NCBI RefSeq assembly: GCF_026262505.1
Contig: NC_067208.1
Coordinates: 14,951,962 to 15,015,961, forward strand
Direction of reading: 5' to 3'
Length of the DNA: 64,000 bases
From: Trichomonas vaginalis G3
Taxonomy: Eukaryota; Parabasalia; Trichomonadida; Trichomonadidae
Within the stretch, counting starts at the first letter, position 1; every line of letters begins with the position of its first letter. Positions 27,382 through 38,654 of this stretch are shown here, in pieces. The position numbers were made by a program, and so were the translations under genes. The notes beneath the pieces are model-generated. The model saw nothing but the letters and a program-made list of their open reading frames with translations, searched no databases and was not told the origin of the DNA.

Positions 27382-28355
27382 TCAATGGTTCGGTATTTCT
27401 TTGATTTCGAAGTGTCCATCAATCATAACTCTCCAAAATGGCGTTTCACCCTGTTTCCAATGTGGTGTCTCATTGTAACACTCTTCTGGAGTCATGGGGC
27501 GAAAACCCTTTTTGGGAAGGGTTTTATGTGGTACTGAGTTGTAATTTTTCCTGAATTTATCAAGAAATTCTTGAATTTGTTTTGCATTTGAAGACCGGCC
27601 GACATTTCTTTCAAGAGATGGCCAGAGCCTTTCAATCTTGCCGTTCTGGCGCGGCATATGGGGGAGAGTGTGGCGGATTTGAATGTTGTTTCGCATGAGC
27701 CAATTATAAAATTGGCCCATATTCTCTCCCCGTTGTCGGACCAGAAACAAAATGGCTTTTGATATAAGCCAATCGTTTCTTCGGCAACTCTTGTTGTAGA
27801 TTCGGAAGATTTATTTGGCAAAATTTTTAAAGCCAACAAAAACCGAGATTTATCGTCTATTATACCATAAACAGGTAACCTCTGTGAACCGTATAAAAAA
27901 TGAACATCTACATGCCATATGGTATCAGGTTTTGTTGCTTCATATGGCGTATAATATTTTTGAGGGGGCCTGTCACTTTTTGGTTCTTTGATCTCCAAAA
28001 TACTGTAAATTCTTCTGAGTTTATTGTAGGAAACTGAATAAACATTTTGATCCATGTTTAAACGCCAAAACATCTTTTGGATTCCGCACTTATATTCCTG
28101 AAATTTTTGGAGAACATATTGCAAATTTTCAGGAGTAATATCATCTGGTGCCGGACCAGGTTTAACGTTTGGGGGCGTTAAATTTGCATTTGTGTATGCT
28201 GCTTTAAGTGTGTTTTTCGAAATTGATCTAAATTCACACTTCATTTCATCCTCGTATGGAACTCGCTTACACGCAATTAAATAATTGAGTTCGCGAGATT
28301 CAAGTTTTTCGCGTGTTTGAATTAACCACCAAGAAGGAATGGTTGGTCTACTCAT
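27382..28355 (-). pseudogene. Integrase (rve-type, Ginger-like) of element P
   Basis: Start taken as ATG 28355 (MSRPTIPSWWLIQTREKL) because an Inr TCATTTT (28361-28367, minus) begins about 12 nt before it; the frame is open a little further upstream. An N-terminal helix-rich region is followed by an rve core: IWHVDVHFLYG (first Asp), VYGIIDDKSRFLLAL, FWSDNG (second Asp) and PRQNGKIERLW (Glu), then a C-terminal domain with HKTLPKKGFRPMTPEE. It is read from two overlapping frames, so one break is likely. Distinct from the Polinton integrase. Confidence 0.75.
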
Positions 28356-28374
28356 AATAAAAAATGAAAAGCCA

Positions 28375-28865
28375 AATTCTCTCAAAAAGTTAAGTAGGAC
28401 CAATTTTTTATAAAAAAAATCCAATTCCATTATGAATGTTAATTAATTTATATAATTATTGAATAAAAAATTTTCTTTGAGATTATGAAAAGTTCTTTGA
28501 AAAGTTATTTTTTTCTCATTTTTAAATATTGTATTAGCCTATTTATTTATAATCCAAATTAAATTGTTGCATGCTAAGTTCGGTCAAAATGTAAACCTCT
28601 CAATTTTATCGTCGGGGGAAGTAACTCAATTCCTTCAAAATTATTCTTTAAATATTGAATTTAAAGTTATTTAATTTGGATTATAAATAAATAGGCTAAT
28701 ACAATATTTAAAAATGAGAAAAAATAACTTTTCAAAGAACTTTTCATAATCTCAAAGAAAATTTTTTATTCAATAATTATATAAATTAATTAACATTCAT
28801 AATGAAATTGGATTTTTTTTATAAAAAATTGGTCCTACTTAACTTTTTGAGAGAATTTGGCTTTC
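28375..28865. repeat. Long palindrome formed by P and Q
   Basis: About 185 bp (28375-28557) recurs inverted at 28669-28865, separated by roughly 110 bp. The nested insertion explains it: the left arm is P's own subterminal DNA, the right arm is the matching part of Q, inserted in the opposite orientation. The right arm still codes the opening residues of the P-type integrase frame and then runs straight into hairpins. Confidence 0.85.
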
Positions 28866-30582
28866 TCGTAAACGAAAAAGGGGATTTGACGGAGTCAAAT
28901 CCCCGCTCACAAAAAGTGGACTTTACATGTCAAATTTTATATGCATGTAATGTCCACTTTTATGAGTTTTAGGAAGGAATTGGAAGCCATGAGTTACTGA
29001 CATTGCATCAGTATCTCATAGCCTCCAATTCCTTCAAAAAATGGGAGAAACTTTGTCCGAATAGTTTAACATTCGGACAAAGTTTCTCCCATTTTAAGAA
29101 GGAATTGGAGGGTAAGAGATATACCATATGAATGTATATCTCTTACCCTCCAATTCCTTCTAGAAAGTGTCCAAACTTTGGGTTAATTGCAAAGTATTAA
29201 CCCAAAGTTTGGACACTTTCAAGTGGAGATGGAAGGCTTTGGGGTATATATTAATACAATATACCTCAAAGCCTTCCATCTCCACTACAAATGTGAGAAA
29301 CTTTGTCCGAATAGTTTAACATTCGGACAAAGTTTCTCCCATCTTTCAATGTAATTGCTACCTGTGAGGTACTGACTTGAAGTCAGTGCTTCACAGGTAG
29401 CAATATCCAAAAATTTAAAAACATTTTATCAGTTCGTTAGAGAACTAGAGCCTCCTAGGTACTGAACCAGAATCAGTGCCTAGGGGACTCTAGTGATCTA
29501 TATAAATCTGAGAAACTTTGAGGAAATTGTTCGACATTTCCTCAAAGTTTCTCAGCAATTTAGCGAGGAATGTTCGTTATCGTGTAGATATTTATAATAT
29601 ATACATGATAACAAACATTCCCCGCTAAAAGATGTAAAATCTTATAAGAAATAATTGCAAAAGAATAACAAATTGCAACAAATTTTATATGAAACTGAAC
29701 CTTATGAGGTAGTGATTCAAGATCACCGCCTCATAAGATTCAGTTTCAATCTCAAGTATCTCAAAAGTAAGGCTCTATTTTTTGCCATGTAAAGTGTCAC
29801 TTTTCTGTCCAAATGATAAGTTATTCAGAGAAAGTTTCCCAGCTATCAAGAGGGAATTGTTCCTTATGAGGTATATATTCATACTGTATACCTCATAAGG
29901 AACAATTCCCTCCTTAAAACGAGAAAACTTGTTCGAAATTGTTTATCATTTCGAACAAGTTTTCTCGTTTTTAATAAGAAACTAAAGGCTATGAGGCACT
30001 GATTATATATTAGTGCCTCACAGCCTTTAGTTTCTAATAGATAGCTGGGAAACTTTCTCCAAATGATAAGTTATTCAGAGAAAGTTTCCCAGCTATCAAG
30101 AGGGAATTGTTCCTTATGAGGTATATAGTTATAATGTATACCTCATAAGGAACAATTCCCTCATTAAAATCGTAGATATTTTTTACTTATTACTCATGCT
30201 TTCAAAATCACAATCCTCTGAAAAGTTATTTTTTATTAAGAATTTAGAATTTTGATAAATACCTTTTTTCAATTTGATATAATACTTATATATTTTCAAA
30301 AAGACATTTTGAAAAGATATCTCAAAAGTTCTCTGAAAACCTATTTTTGATTAATTTTGAGAAATATCCGTATTAAATTAATCAATAAATTCATTCAACA
30401 CTACTTTAATTTTTAAATTCAAAAAATTATATGTGCTTCTTAAAATGTCTCACAAAAATTTTATTATAAAATTATATACAATATTAAAAATCCCACAACA
30501 TTTTTTTACTTTACATAATCGTACTTCCTCGACGATTAATTTCCTCTCAATTCCTATCGTTGACCGAACTTAGCATGCAACA
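28565..30582. mobile_element. Element Q: integrase-less hairpin element nested in P
   Basis: 2018 bp with ends TGTTGCATGCTAAGTTCGG in inverted orientation, flanked by AAAT (28561-28564 and 30583-30586). The uninterrupted target is visible as Q's own paralogous sequence near 28662-28680 (reverse complement reads CCAAATTAAATAACTTT). The two ends differ beyond about 23 bp: the right end matches P's left end almost base for base, the left end matches P's right end. Integrase is missing and replaced by about 19 hairpins, so it is probably a non-autonomous derivative mobilised by P-type integrase. Confidence 0.8.
28880..30162. repeat. Hairpin array of element Q (about 19 stem-loops)
   Basis: Stem-loops at 28880-28904, 28912-28961, 28973-29035, 29041-29092, 29098-29160, 29163-29220, 29222-29286, 29294-29338, 29354-29404, 29445-29493, 29508-29555, 29561-29627, 29691-29747, 29825-29847 (half only), 29850-29912, 29916-29971, 29976-30037, 30040-30097 and 30100-30162. 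Class A stems (24-26 bp) mostly carry TGAGGTAT or TGAGGCACTGA next to the loop; class B stems (18-20 bp) carry AAACTTTG or AAACTTGTTCG. The classes alternate with only two or three exceptions. The five nearest the right end match those of P in order. Confidence 0.92.
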
Positions 30583-30719
30583 AAATAACTTTAAATTCAA
30601 TATTTAAAGAATAATTTTGAAGGAATTGAGTTACTTCCCCCGACGATAAAATTGAGAGGTTTACATTTTGACCGAACTTAGCATGCAATAAATATTCTTC
30701 TTTCCAAGCTCACTACCAC

Positions 30720-30726
30720 TCATTTT
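30720..30726 (+). promoter_or_regulatory. Inr of the cyclase gene
   Basis: TCATTTT with predicted +1 A at 30722, 9 nt before ATG 30731, which is the usual Trichomonas spacing. It lies only 30 bp from the end of element P. Confidence 0.75.
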
Positions 30727-30730
30727 CCAA

Positions 30731-33700
30731 ATGGGAAATGCTAACATGATGAATCTCGTGTCATTTATGGTTGGTCTTGGAGAATTATCGGCAACTACGT
30801 CAAATAAAACAGCATCACACATTGCAGCAATACTAGTACCTGTATTATGTCTTATTTGTTGCTTCAACGTTCATTTCCAAAGCATAATAATCAATAGACC
30901 ACGAAAAATCTTTTTAATGGCCTCATTTTGCACAAGTTTCATTGCCAGTGTCTTTGGCATTGTCTTCAAGTTCTTAAAGAAGGCAGTTCCTGATTATTTA
31001 GTTGGCATCACATTTTTAATCTTTGTAATCATATGTATTGTCTACTACTTTGTTGAAAATGGCAGTATCAGCAAAAGCCTCAACTATTTGGACGAATACG
31101 AATCAGATCCCGGCCAATTATCAAATATCAAAAATTTAACTTTACTGTATCACAGAATTACTAAAGGATTCATGTTGTCACATCATTACTGTCTATCCTA
31201 TAACATCTTCAAAGATTTGATGCAGATTCATCCAAATAATAATCAATTAATCACTTTGTACGCCAAACTACTTGTTATTTATCCAGAAGAGTTCAACCAA
31301 CTTAGTTGGATCTACCATCACATTAAAATAGCCGAGAAACGTACAAATGCATCATTTTTTGTTGAATCACAGATCCAAACCATTTTAATGCGAAGAGAAT
31401 CCATTTTATCTGTCTCATTAAAGAAGAAACTCTCAGCAATCTCACAGTTAACAGCAACAGCGAAACTGAGAATGAGAAACGCTTGGGAAACAATTTTGTC
31501 AGGAAATTTGACAGATTTAGAACCATTATTTAATGCTGTTTATAAAAGTATTGGACAATTGGATGTCAAATTCATGTACATATTGAATTACCACTCCAAC
31601 AACCAATACGCGATCATGGCATACGCAAACTACCAAAAGGAAATCATGGCCAATATTTCGGAGTCAGAAGCCCTGAAGGAAAAAGTGAAAAATCTTCAAA
31701 ATGGTCATATGGAAAATGTTGATCAAATTTACATTTTCGGACGCTATTCATTCCCTTATTTACCATTACATCCATTATTTACAAACAACAAAGACAACAG
31801 GTTCTCTGTACAGAACGCAATACAATTAGATGACCAAGGATTGATGAATAATGATGGAACAGCGATGTTAGATTCAGAAGAAGAGACACAAAGTAGATTA
31901 AGAATGTCTATTGATAATATTCATTTACCTAGTTTAAGATGGACAATTTTCTTACATTTATTATGTGTTTTGTTATTTGTTGGATTGCCAACAATATTAG
32001 GATTAACTTTAATTAGTTATGTAGAAACAAGAGTAACTAATCCAACAACTTTAGTTTCTTCTATATCTGATTTAGAACTAAATATTGTTGCAATGGTTAC
32101 TAATACTGTACATTACATTGGAGAATTAGCTGGATTATTTGAAAGTATGTGGATATGCCTTATTATACTGATGATGGATCAATATCTCCTTCTATTGGAG
32201 GTAATTGTTCTTCGCTTGCAATTATTGGTTATTTCATTGAACAAGTTTTGTATATTACTGAACAAATTGGTCAATCAAAAGTGACTGATTATTCTACAGC
32301 TGAATTCACAAAAGCTTTGCAATTGTTGTTTGAAAAAAGAACTGAATACATGGCTTATGATAATTCTATGAATATGACTATAGAAAATAGAAGTTTACAA
32401 GATATTATTATTGATACTGTTCAAAATGCTATTGTTATTACAAAAGTTCCTAGTTTATTGTATGCATTTAGACATATTGCTGCTTTGATTATGAATTTCC
32501 ATAATTATAATACTGGTCTTGAAAAAACTTCTGATTATATGATGTCTTTCCTTCAAAATCAAACTGATTCTTTATCAAAAACATTTAAGATTTTGATGAT
32601 TGTCGGATGTGTTTGTTTGCCAATCATTATTTTAATTGTTATTTGGTCAACAGCGAGATGGATGTCTTCGCAGAAGAAGAAAATATATGCTTGTTTCAAC
32701 GCATTGCCAAAAACAGTTCTTTCTAAAATGATTGAGAAAATGAACACGCAAACAGAAGTAAGAGATAATGATGCATCAGAGAAAGTAGATCAGGTTGATG
32801 TAAAAAGATTACACATGGAAGAAAAGACAATTGCTATATTAAGATCAGGTGAAATGAATAGTGATCAAAACAAAAAAGCAACGATTATTTGTTATTCATT
32901 TGTTTTAATTGTTATTATGGTTGTCAACATTATTTTGATTTGTTTCTGGTATATCAATGGCTTATCTAATTATAATGAATCAACACCACAACTTCATCAA
33001 GTTGTTCATTCATTTAATTATGCTTATGAAGCAAATTTGATGTTGCATATGTTATCTATTCTTTCTGTTAGTTCATTTAATATTCTTGGCTTGCCAACAC
33101 AAGTATTGGCACAAATGGTTCCAAGTTATATTTCTGAAGCTGAAGAACACTTTAAGTTAATGATATTTGGTGATCCTGATCAAAATATTGATCCTATTTA
33201 TGGTTTCATTGATGCTGGTGACGATAAATTTAGAAACAGAGATTGCGATGTTGATGATGAAAACTTGACTTCTTTTCAGATTTATAAGTGTTCTGATGAA
33301 GTTTCTAAGTTCATGAAGATGATTGATTTGACAAGAAGAGTTTATATATTACAACAAGTCCAAAACAATAGAGTTGATGCAAGTAGTGATGATTTGAAAT
33401 TGTTGTGGTTCTTCTCTACTGAAAATGTTTTAGGTGAAATGTTCTTGCCATTGTATGGAGCAGTTCAATCTTCTTTAAAGAGCATTTTCACAAAGACAAA
33501 AGATGAATTATACGCTGAAACAATTATTTTAGCTGTTGTTGCTTTGATTATTGTTATTTGTTATTGTGCAAGTTTGTTGAAATCAACCGAAGAAGTCAAA
33601 ATGATTTTGTATCAATTGTTACATGCTCCTGCATCAACAATTCTACAAAGTGATTACATCATGACTATTTTATCAGGTGATTTCGCAACAAAGGCAAGAA

Positions 33701-34611
33701 CAGGACAAGCTGTTGATGATGCAGCGTTCGAAGAAGTTGCTGCTAATTTCCCTGATGGTATTTGCACAATTGAAGGAAATCAATTGGCAAACATGAACCA
33801 TTTCGCTAAAGATTTCTTTGGAAATAGCCATGATATACCTGATGATGTCGATTTCAACTATGCAAGAGGTAATTTCTCAAAGGATTTCTTGCTTGAAATT
33901 GGAGAGAAATCTGCAATTGCTTCAATACAAAAGTATGGTGGAAAGATTTATTTGATATTGAGAGATAACACAAATATCAAAGCAATGGAAGCAGAATTAG
34001 CCTAAGAAAAGGAAAGACACAATGAACTTATCAAGGAAATGCTACCTAGAAGAATGGCTGACCAAATTCTTGGTGATAATCCAAATGAAGCTTTCTCTGT
34101 TCAATCAGCAACAATTGCTGTTGTTCATTTCCCTGGTTGTGATATTGATAAATTGCTCGAAATACACTCCAAATTGTCTGAGAATATTACATCTAAATAC
34201 CAGACAATTGCTAATGTGGATATCATTGGTTCACATTTAGTTGCAAGTGCTGGTATTTTCGAGACTGTTTCACAATCAGAAAGACACGCAAATGATGCAA
34301 TTTCTTTCGCTGTTGAAGCACTTAAAACAGCAAAAAGTGTACTTGGAGATGACGCTGAAACAAGAATTGGTGTCGCAACAGGAGGCCCTGTTTACGTTGG
34401 TGTTATTGATATAGGTCGTCCTTTCTTCGAAGTCTGCGGTGAAGCTGTTGAATTCGCTGAAGAAATTGCGGCCAAAGCTCCAAAAGGAGTTGTCCATACA
34501 ACTCGTGCTGTTTATGAATTGATTTATGGTCGTGGATTCATGATCAAGGAAAGAGGAGAGGTTAGTCTAGGAAAGTTTGGTACAATTGTTACATATACAG
34601 TAACTCAATAA
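30731..34611 (+). pseudogene. Receptor-type adenylate/guanylate cyclase family protein, decayed
   Basis: About 1290 codons read across three open parts: 30731-32140 (several membrane spans, e.g. IAAILVPVLCLICCF and FLMASFCTSFIASVFGIVF, then TIFLHLLCVLLFVGLPTIL), about 32140-34005 (spans near ILMIVGCVCLPIIILIVIW and IICYSFVLIVIMVVNIILI, then a PAS-like region), and 34006-34611 (class III cyclase-type domain). One frameshift lies near 32140 and one in-frame TAA at 34003-34005. The cyclase-type domain is degenerate: HFPGCD replaces the usual F-x-D-I metal site, and GEAVEFAEEIAA replaces the G-D-x-V-N-x-A-x-R stretch, so catalysis is doubtful even without the breaks. Large family in Trichomonas. 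Confidence 0.78.
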
Positions 34612-35072
34612 TTTTTTTGTATATTTTTGATTAAAAAAAAAATTTTTTTATTGTTTATCAATTTTGTTTTTCTAATATTCACTTCATAGTATTTGTCTTT
34701 AATAATCTTCGTTCCGAAGATTTAATTTTAATTAAAATAAAATTTTATAAAAATACCTCTAGTGTTCAAATGCAACAAGTCAATAAATGTATTTGATTGG
34801 AAGTTTATAACCTTTTAATAGTGGTGTTTTTCGAAATTAACAGCCAGTGACCAAAATTATTGGAGGATTCTGTAATTATACTTAAATGACCTAACGATAA
34901 AAGAAATGCAAAAAGCTAATGATTGAAGATTATACACAAAGTAGTTATGCATTAGCATGCGAATAAAAGTTGATATGATTACAAAAAGGCCCAAAATATA
35001 ACGTTCTAAAGTAAAAAATCAGCTGCAAACCATAGGGTATGGAAGAAATTTGAATATAATTGGAGCGAGTAA
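34612..35072. other. Intergenic, nothing recognised
   Basis: AT-rich 3' flank of the cyclase gene up to element R. I see no ORF, RNA gene or clear repeat. Confidence 0.6.
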
Positions 35073-35076
35073 CAAA

Positions 35077-38000
35077 AGAGGTAGGGCAACGATAGAAAAT
35101 TTTTGGAAAAAAAGTTCGGAGATCTTAAACGTATCATATTCCCTGCATGGTTTGGTATCTTCCGCCATGCGTTGTGCCAAACATATTGACACTTTCCAAT
35201 AATTAATTTATGGTATGAGTCACAGAGTTAGATTATAAAAAGAAAGTAAATAATTGCAATTAGAAATCATATATGTCGGAAATCAAATGTTGATGAGCAG
35301 AAACCTTTTACTAATCATAAAAGAGATAAATCACTAAAGATTTGTATACATTAAAATTTGATATTTGGTGCTCGAAAACTGTCTGATGGGACTCCTCCAA
35401 AATGAACCAATCTATCGCTGAGGACCAAATTAGATGATGTGGATGGTGTATTCTCTAATTCTAACTTAGGAAGAATGGGAACAAAACGAATGACGACAAC
35501 AACATGTCAAACATAGATTAAATATCTATGAATCAATAAAGTATACGTGCATTGAAGGTGATAACGATCACTTGAGGCTTATAACTCTTTGACTAAATTA
35601 TGCAATAATTAAATATAATCATTTTTATATTTTTATACTGATAGTAATTAATATACTATCCTGCTTAATAAATGGTATGATCAAATTTGTTTGAAAATTT
35701 AATTATGTATATGAAACTATGTCTTCTATATAAAAATCAAAATTTTCGGACGAACCTAGATTGAACCTTTATGAAAATCTATCATTTTTGTTAATTGAGT
35801 TAATATGAATCTTTTACATATGTATATATAGCATTGATAGCTTATATAATCATGGTTTATTCCATATTAACATATTTTTTCAGTTAAATTTGTTAATAAT
35901 ATCATGTAACAAATTAATTCAAGATTAGAATGTCTACAAAATGCTAACAAATAAGAACAAAATACGATTTCTCGACTTAAATTTTAATATGGAGTAGTTT
36001 TTTGTTTAAATCTAATTAAAAATGAATAAAAACTTATCTTGTACTATTTTCATTCAAAGATTTTAATAATGTAAATCATGCATTTTCATAATTCAGTACA
36101 GTTCTTTTTAGAATTAAAGTTGATGAGGATGATATTTGTGATTTAAAATAATTTGTTAATGTTCACCTTTTATTCATCACCTTGTGGTATGCCCTAAAGC
36201 AATAGCATTATCAATTCTGCTGAATTGATCAACTCAAAATTCCAAAAAAAATTCAAAATTTCAAAAATGAAATTAAACAATTTGAATTTTCACATGAAAA
36301 AATCAATTTCGAAAAAATTTTGGAAAATCAAAGTATTTGATAATTAGTCAAATAATCAATTTACATCGTTTTTACTCATAAAAAACAACTAATTTTTGAT
36401 TTTGATATCATATTTGATAAATACTCATTCCAGAGTTGACGTAATGTATTAATTATTGTTAGAGATATTGCTTTCGCAGCAAAATTCTTATTTCATGAAA
36501 GAAAAAAAAAATGATTTTATTCCAACAAAAACAAGTAAACAGATGAATGGAAACGTACTATATTTTCATAAATGTAGTAATCAGCGTGTCAGCTTTTGTT
36601 TATCATGTTCGAGTCAAAATGTATTAACTTGTAATAAGAAATATTCGAAGATTATATGAAGTATTGAGCATTCTTTGTAGAAATATTTGTAATTCATTAC
36701 TAACATATATAATAAAGTTGTTTTTTTTTCCTTATTGCAATAATTTTGTCTGATTTTAATAACTTTTCATGTATACGAGTTGTGTGAATATGCATCATAA
36801 TATGCGTAAATATACTTATTTGCGACGAATAATGTGGTTGCATAATGGAGGTGCTAAATTTTGATTTTTAATATGGGGCTTTGGTATGTATAATCATGTT
36901 CTTATCTCAACGTAGGAGTATTGGTGCAATATGATTAAAATTTACGAGGTTGATCTTAAATTGAATAATTCTGGAGTATAAATCACAATGCAGCTAATTC
37001 TATGTTAAAGATAGATACAGATTGTAGTAATCAATTAGGGAGTACAAATTCATTCTTTCATTTCTGTCGTATTGAGCAGAAAGGAAGAGATCATAACCCT
37101 AGGAAAAAAAGCCCAAATTTGTCACTTTTCATAGTACGTTAAACTCAATTCGCTCGGCGAATGCCGAGCACACGTACTCATCATTCAACATAATATTCTC
37201 ATTCTTTGGTTATTATAGTGCCAGACAACACAAGATTTCAAAGAATTACTTGAGTTTTCAATTAATCTTAATCCGATTTTAGATTTATCGAGAACTCCAT
37301 CATCACAATCACATACTTCAGTGCGGTAACTACAATTATCCATATACAGAAGGAAGTTCTTTTCGAACAACTCATTTGGAGTCTGTTTTGGAAAGAACTT
37401 CTTTCTGTCCGACTTAATTTCATAGTTCCTGATCAACCAAAAGACAGAAACCACACACTATCTACTTAGGAAAGGAGTTCTTTCTAAATCTTCCTTAAAT
37501 TGAGATTTTACGAGAGATAACCCTTCTATTGCACTTAAAAATGAACATTTTGATATCTTTAGTATCACACATGATCATATATAGTATTTCATCTACATGA
37601 ATACATTCATCTTTCGAAGTCTCTCATTAAATGGGAGGCTTCGAAAGATGAATCGTTTTATTCATACAACTTTAAATCTCGAACACATTTAGAGTGTGAG
37701 TATATCATTTTATTCTTTTTTGAGTTTATTCTGATTCAAAATTGCAGTGAAAACAGAAGTTCACACATCATATCTGAATGTGAGCTCATCTATACTTATA
37801 CGATCTCAATACCTCCACTCTAAGCATAAGAGGTGAAGTTATATAAAAATTATCAGATGCGTTGAAGTCTCAAAAGTATTGCCTGAATGCTTGTTTCATA
37901 TTTGTCCAAGTAGTTTCAATGAATAAATGTATTGTTTTTTATAATTTCGATTTATTTTTAGAAAATATTCGATATAAACCTTTATTGTGTTATTTACATC

Positions 38001-38476
38001 TCATAAATTCTCTGTCTAAATCATATAAAAACGCGTTTTACCCCTATGAATCAAGAAATTCATTCAATATTCATGGTATATTTATTAAATTTATACGATT
38101 TACTAATAATCAATATTATATCCTCATAAATAGCAATATATTTTGGTAATCTATGATAATCATATACAATATTTGAAATCAAATTTTCATTAGTTTAGGT
38201 TCCTTGTTAATAGTAAACCATTATATTTATTACTAATAATAAAATCTATGTGTCGTATTGAAATTCAATAAAATTACTTATTCGGTCCAAAAAAACAAAT
38301 TAGATAAAATTTTTCTTTTTTTATGTAATTTTTGTTTTTCATTTTTCTCAAGATCCTAAGTTATGTTCTAACTTTTGACATCATATCCTATCATGCTAGG
38401 CTATATATTATAGCATATCCAAAAGGCAAGGAAATCTATCAGAGAAGCCTTTTTGACCTATCGTTGCCCTACCTCT
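35077..38476. mobile_element. Element R: cryptic 3.4-kb element with 19-bp inverted ends
   Basis: AGAGGTAGGGCAACGATAG at 35077-35095 is matched by its exact reverse complement at 38458-38476, and CAAA lies directly outside both ends (35073-35076, 38477-38480). No long ORF remains (best: 89 codons, minus, 37185-37454, unrecognised). The segment from 37140 to 37790 holds several worn hairpins like those of P and Q, and CAACGATAGG also occurs at P's left end (TCAACGATAGG). It is probably a decayed or non-autonomous member of a related group. Confidence 0.65.
37148..37785. repeat. Degenerate hairpins inside element R
   Basis: CTCGGCGAATGCCGAG at about 37152; 37349-37408 (arms GAAGGAAGTTCTTT and GAAAGAACTTCTTTC); 37606-37653 (arms ATTCATCTTTCGAAG and CTTCGAAAGATGAAT, perfect 15 bp); and an imperfect one near 37757-37785 (GTTCACACAT/ATGTGAGC). 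Spacing is looser and pairing poorer than in P and Q. Confidence 0.6.
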
Positions 38477-38654
38477 CAAAACTGCGGAAATCAAAATAAT
38501 TCAGAAAAGTTTTTGTTTTTTCACCTCTCAAAAAAACTTTCTGGCATAAATTACAAATATGTTCCAAATATTCTCAAAAACATTTTTACAAAAAATACAA
38601 ATTGAAGTGGTGTATTATCGTTGCTGATAATCTTGAGCTAATAAATATTGAAAA

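Larger units (their letters stand above)
1541..30690. mobile_element. Element P: Ginger-like integrase transposon, host of the nested insertions
   Basis: The ends are inverted copies of TGTTGCATGCTAAGTTCGG: the left end at 1541 and the right end at 30690, where one base of the outermost pair differs. Subtracting the Polinton and Q leaves about 2.2 kb: left terminal region, seven hairpins, one integrase gene on the minus strand, and a different right terminal region. TG...CA ends, an rve-type integrase and, for its relative Q, a 4-bp target duplication are the hallmarks described for Ginger DNA transposons. No clean target duplication is visible at P's own ends (gtaa before, aata after), so either a flank has changed or the right end is worn. 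Confidence 0.65.

Noticed and set aside
28375-28865. Head-to-head replication junction or hairpin telomere
   Set aside because: The palindrome is fully explained by Q inserted in reverse orientation into P, with a matching AAAT duplication.
29691-29747. TGAGGTAGTGATT in one hairpin looks like the let-7 microRNA seed region
   Set aside because: The string follows from the class A pattern TGAGGYA, most class A hairpins lack the let-7 match, and let-7 is an animal microRNA; chance resemblance.
28880-30162. CRISPR array
   Set aside because: Units are palindromes with differing arms and no constant repeat separated by unique spacers; the context is a eukaryotic transposon.
28880-30162. A row of transcription terminators
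   Set aside because: There are no genes between the hairpins to terminate, no T-runs at fixed positions, and the two-class alternation would be unexplained.
2085-30690. P, Q and the Polinton as one very large element with long inverted repeats
   Set aside because: The two blocks of inverted repeat are separated on the right by 3 kb, have different termini, and each has its own target duplication with an identifiable empty site.
1526-30698. ATAAATAT on both sides of element P as a target duplication
   Set aside because: On the left it stands about ten bases away from the element end, and such AT-rich strings are frequent here.
36456-36659. 67-codon ORF in element R
   Set aside because: No domain, AT-rich composition and length expected by chance; no homologue recognised.
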